Shown here piece by piece: positions 61,113 through 64,000 of a DNA stretch of 64,000 nucleotides. The notes under the pieces are model-generated. The model ran no database searches. It saw only the letters and a program-made list of their open reading frames with translations, and was not told the origin of the DNA. Each line of letters opens with the position of its first letter. Positions within the stretch are counted from its first letter, which is position 1. The stretch comes from Pseudomonas persica (GTDB lineage: Bacteria > Pseudomonadota > Gammaproteobacteria > Pseudomonadales > Pseudomonadaceae). The position numbers and the translations under genes are program-made. The DNA is taken from contig NZ_OLKL01000051.1 in NCBI RefSeq assembly GCF_900291015.1, positions 286,469-350,468 on the forward strand, read 5' to 3'.

Positions 61113-62780
61113 CTAAAGGGCAGCGCCCAACTGGCAGCCGGTCGCCTGCAGCAAGAACTCCATCAACTCCCCCACCGGCAGCGGTTTGCTGACCAGGAAG
61201 CCTTGAACCTGGTCACAACCAAACCCGCGCAACAACGCCATCTGCTCCTCACTCTCCACCCCCTCGGCTACCACTTCAAGGTTGAGGTTGTGCGCCAGGT
61301 TGATCATGGCATGCACCAGCTTGCGGTTCTCCTCGCGCATTTCCATCTCCGCGACAAAGCTGCGGTCCACCTTGAGCAAGGTGATCGGCAGGCTGTTCAG
61401 GTGCACGAACGAAGAGAACCCGGTACCGAAATCATCGAGCGAGAAGCGCACGCCCAGGCGCCCCAGGGCGTCCATGGTCTGGCGTACCAGCTCGTTACGG
61501 CGCATCACCGCCGTTTCGGTCAGCTCGAACTCCAGCCAGCGGGCATCCACGCCATGCTCGAGAATCAGGCGGCTCAAGGTCGCCAGCAGCTGGCTGTCCT
61601 GAAACTGGCGGAAGCTCAGGTTGACTGCCATGTGCAGCGGCTCCAGGCCGCGCTCGCACAGCGCCTGCATGTCATGCAGGGCACGGGAAATCACCCAGTA
61701 GCCCAGCGGCACGATCAGGCCGCTCTGCTCGGCCAGCGGCACGAACTCGCTGGGCGGCAACAGGCCGCGCTCGGCATGCCGCCAACGCACCAGCGCCTCG
61801 AGGCCGACGATGCGCCCGTCGGCCAGGTTCAACCGCGGCTGGTAATGCAGCTCCAGCTCGTCACGGCGCAGGGCGCGGCGCAGTTCGCTTTCCAGGTCGG
61901 CCAGGCTGCGGGCGTTGCGGTTGATGCGTTCATTGAACACATGGAAGGTGCAACCCTGGCTGCCCTTGGCCTGGCGCATGGCGATGTGCGCGTGCCACAT
62001 TAGCGGGTCGGCCCCACCCTGGGCACGGGCATGGGCCAGGCCCAGGCTGCAGCCCAGCAGCAGGCTTTCGCCGTCGATCCAGTAGGGTTCGGCCAAGGCC
62101 TCGACAATCCGCTCGGCAATCCATTCGGCACGGTTGGCGTCGCGGCGGGTGTCGATCAGCAGGGCGAACTCGTCGCTGCCCAGGCGCGCCAGCTGGTCGC
62201 ACGCCTCCAGTTGCTGTTTCAGGCGCGCCACCACCTGCAGGATCAGGCGGTCGCCGCTCTGGTGGCCGAGGGCATCGTTGACGTGGCGGAAATTGTCCAG
62301 GTCCAGGTGGCCGAGGGCAAGGCCGCGGCCGTCGTTCTCGGCCAGGCGCGCGGTCAGCAAGGCCTGGAAGCCCTGGCGGTTGGCGATGCCGGTCAGCGGG
62401 TCCTGCTCGGCCAGGCGCTGCAAGGTGGCCACCAGCACGCCGCGCTCGCGCACATGGCGCAGCGAGCGGCGCAAGGTGTCGGCTTTGAGCTGGTCACGCA
62501 CCAGCCAGTCGCTGACGGCGCTGGGCGCTACCTGGGGCTCGTGGTCGAGCAGCAGGATGGTCGGCAGCTCGCAGCGCCCGGGCGCCGGCTGAAGCGCCGG
62601 GGTTGCCAGCACGACAGCCTGGCGGTCATGGCTGAACAGGCTGTCGACCGCCTCCCAGTTCGGCGCCGTCAGCAGCACGGCGCTGCCATCCAGGGCAGGC
62701 ATGCACGCGCGTAGCAGCGCGGCCCATTCCGGCTCATCAGCCAACAGCAGCAAACGCAATGGTTCGACAGGCGTGGACAA
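61113..62780 (-). CDS. GGDEF/EAL protein with degenerate receiver, likely c-di-GMP phosphodiesterase
   Basis: A 555-aa protein starting at TTG (62778-62780), with AAGGAG at ideal spacing. Residues 1-115 resemble a receiver without the acidic triad (LLLADEPEW). The GGDEF domain has GSDEF instead of GGDEF (~residue 200), so cyclase activity is doubtful. The EAL domain is complete: EALVRW (~327), ELTETAV, DDFGTGFSSF, KVDRSFV and EGVES. It should hydrolyse c-di-GMP. A Fur-box-like palindrome lies 57 bp upstream. Confidence 0.9.
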   Translation of the reverse strand: MSTPVEPLRLLLLADEPEWAALLRACMPALDGSAVLLTAPNWEAVDSLFSHDRQAVVLATPALQPAPGRCELPTILLLDHEPQVAPSAVSDWLVRDQLKADTLRRSLRHVRERGVLVATLQRLAEQDPLTGIANRQGFQALLTARLAENDGRGLALGHLDLDNFRHVNDALGHQSGDRLILQVVARLKQQLEACDQLARLGSDEFALLIDTRRDANRAEWIAERIVEALAEPYWIDGESLLLGCSLGLAHARAQGGADPLMWHAHIAMRQAKGSQGCTFHVFNERINRNARSLADLESELRRALRRDELELHYQPRLNLADGRIVGLEALVRWRHAERGLLPPSEFVPLAEQSGLIVPLGYWVISRALHDMQALCERGLEPLHMAVNLSFRQFQDSQLLATLSRLILEHGVDARWLEFELTETAVMRRNELVRQTMDALGRLGVRFSLDDFGTGFSSFVHLNSLPITLLKVDRSFVAEMEMREENRKLVHAMINLAHNLNLEVVAEGVESEEQMALLRGFGCDQVQGFLVSKPLPVGELMEFLLQATGCQLGAAL

Positions 62781-62837
62781 GCGGGCTCCTTAGGGCTTCA
62801 CGGTGCAACGGAACTGCCAGGTATGCTACTGCATTAA

Positions 62838-62852
62838 TGAAAATGATTTTCA
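62838..62852 (-). promoter_or_regulatory. Candidate Fur box upstream of the GGDEF/EAL gene
   Basis: TGAAAATGATTTTCA, a perfect 7-1-7 palindrome; the surrounding 19 bp match 14/19 of the Fur consensus. It is 57 bp before the GGDEF/EAL start and ~180 bp before rep, so the former is the more likely target. Confidence 0.5.
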
Positions 62853-63033
62853 CTTTAATACATGTTTTTACGGGCGTAGCATCCCGACGTATTTTGTCGT
62901 GCATCCTGCGCGAAACTGCGCCAGCCGGCAAATCCCGTTTACATATTTGACTCAGACGTCAGACGGTCGCGCCACAATCGCCCCATGCCTGTTAGAATGC
63001 GCGGCTATTTTCTGGCGACCCCCGGTTTCTAGC

Positions 63034-64000
63034 ATGTCCCGACTCAATCCCCGGCAGCAGGAAGCCCGTGACTATGTCGGCGGCCCTCTTTTGGTGCTCG
63101 CCGGTGCAGGCTCGGGCAAGACCAGCGTGATCACACGCAAGATTGCCCACCTCATCCAGAACTGCGGCATCCGTGCCCAGTACATCGTGGCGATGACCTT
63201 TACCAACAAGGCCGCACGCGAGATGAAGGAACGGGTCGCCACCCTGTTGCGTCCGGGGGAAGGCCGTGGCCTGACGGTGTGCACCTTCCACAACCTGGGC
63301 CTGAACATCATCCGCAGGGAGCACGAGCGCCTGGGCTACAAGCCTGGTTTCTCGATCTTCGACGAGTCCGACATCAAGGCGTTGCTGTCGGACATCATGC
63401 AGAAGGAATACTCCGGCGACGACGGCATCGACGAGATCAAGAACATGATCGGTGCCTGGAAGAACGACCTGATCCTGCCCGCCGAGGCCCTGGAGAAGGC
63501 GCGCAACCCGCGCGAGCAGACCGCCGCCATCGTCTATACCCACTACCAGCGCACGCTCAAGGCGTTCAACGCGGTGGATTTCGACGACCTGATCCTACTG
63601 CCGGTCAAGCTGTTCCAGGAGCACCCCGATGTGCTGGAACGCTGGCAGAACCGCGTGCGCTACTTGCTGGTGGACGAATACCAGGACACCAACGCCAGCC
63701 AGTACCTGCTGGTGAAGATGCTGATCGGCATGCGCAACCAGTTCACCGTGGTGGGTGACGACGACCAGTCGATCTACGCCTGGCGTGGCGCCCGGCCGGA
63801 AAACCTGATGCTGCTCAAGGAGGACTACCCCTCCCTGAAAGTGGTGATGCTGGAGCAGAACTACCGTTCCACCAGCCGCATTCTGCGCTGCGCCAACGTG
63901 CTGATCGCCAACAACCCGCACGCGTTCGAAAAACAGCTGTGGAGCGAGATGGGCGTGGGCGACGAGATCCGCGTGATCCGCTGCAAGAACGAGGAAGCCG
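63034..64000 (+). CDS. rep: ATP-dependent DNA helicase Rep (5' part; runs off the window)
   Basis: The first 322 codons of a UvrD/Rep-type SF1A helicase: MSRLNPRQQEARDYVGGPLLVLAGAGSGKTSVITRKIAHL (Q motif and Walker A), motif Ia MTFTNKAAREMKERV, motif II LLVDEYQDTNASQY, motif III GDDDQSIYAWRGARPEN and the motif IV region LEQNYRST. Rep moves 3'-5' and clears proteins ahead of the fork. The ATG at 63034 gives the family N-terminus. Confidence 0.96.
   Translation, partial: MSRLNPRQQEARDYVGGPLLVLAGAGSGKTSVITRKIAHLIQNCGIRAQYIVAMTFTNKAAREMKERVATLLRPGEGRGLTVCTFHNLGLNIIRREHERLGYKPGFSIFDESDIKALLSDIMQKEYSGDDGIDEIKNMIGAWKNDLILPAEALEKARNPREQTAAIVYTHYQRTLKAFNAVDFDDLILLPVKLFQEHPDVLERWQNRVRYLLVDEYQDTNASQYLLVKMLIGMRNQFTVVGDDDQSIYAWRGARPENLMLLKEDYPSLKVVMLEQNYRSTSRILRCANVLIANNPHAFEKQLWSEMGVGDEIRVIRCKNEEA

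Overview
The window reads as chromosome of a Pseudomonas putida-group bacterium. It is GC-rich and shows near-continuous gene synteny with that group: ubiD-rho-trxA, ppx/ppk, cyaA, lysA-dapF-xerC, sutA-amtB-glnK, amaA/amaB and hglS, rep. It carries about twenty loci of the GC-rich REP palindromes typical of P. putida. No rRNA, tRNA, CRISPR array, insertion sequence or prophage was seen. A PemK/MazF-like toxin gene runs off the left edge and rep runs off the right edge.

Region 1 (1-29.6 kb) is mostly conserved core: a FliL-like protein, a quinone oxidoreductase, a ChaC-like cyclotransferase, an Fe-S flavin reductase coupled to ubiD, rho with a long leader, and trxA. Polyphosphate metabolism follows (ppx and ppk convergent, each with a Pho-box-like site upstream), then dedA overlapping a sterol-desaturase gene tail to tail, elbB, yaiI, cyaA, rnk, cyaY, and the operon lptM-lysA-dapF-DUF484-xerC-HAD. 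Then come sutA, amtB-glnK, ubiK, a small GGCT-like gene and comM.

Region 2 (29.8-51 kb) is accessory and regulatory. Its centrepiece is a signalling locus: a 1682-aa soluble protein (kinase-like domain with catalytic residues lost, STAND-type ATPase, long helical middle, GAF, histidine kinase) divergent from a response regulator with two different DNA-binding domains flanking one receiver, which is translationally coupled to a stand-alone receiver. The intergenic region holds two dyads. One overlaps an 18-bp motif that recurs (15/18) upstream of the nearby isochorismatase-family gene ycaC-1. Two further ycaC paralogues share a conserved promoter block with each other. Between them lie a KefB/C-type antiporter, a HigBA module with a clear operator, small ORFs with a strongly structured leader, an orphan PBECR2-type nuclease-toxin domain, a LysR regulator, an OprD porin, a Tat-exported amidohydrolase and an alpha/beta hydrolase.

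Region 3 (51-64 kb) holds a mechanosensitive channel fused to a cyclic-nucleotide domain, lysine catabolism (amaA, amaB, hglS with LysR genes), a MATE exporter with a palindromic LysR-type site, a GGDEF/EAL protein with a Fur-box-like site, and rep. The amaA/amaB and hglS enzymes act together: pipecolate is oxidised, the product is dehydrogenated to 2-aminoadipate, and HglS converts 2-oxoadipate to 2-hydroxyglutarate. A 137-bp tandem duplication copies the 3' end of hglS.
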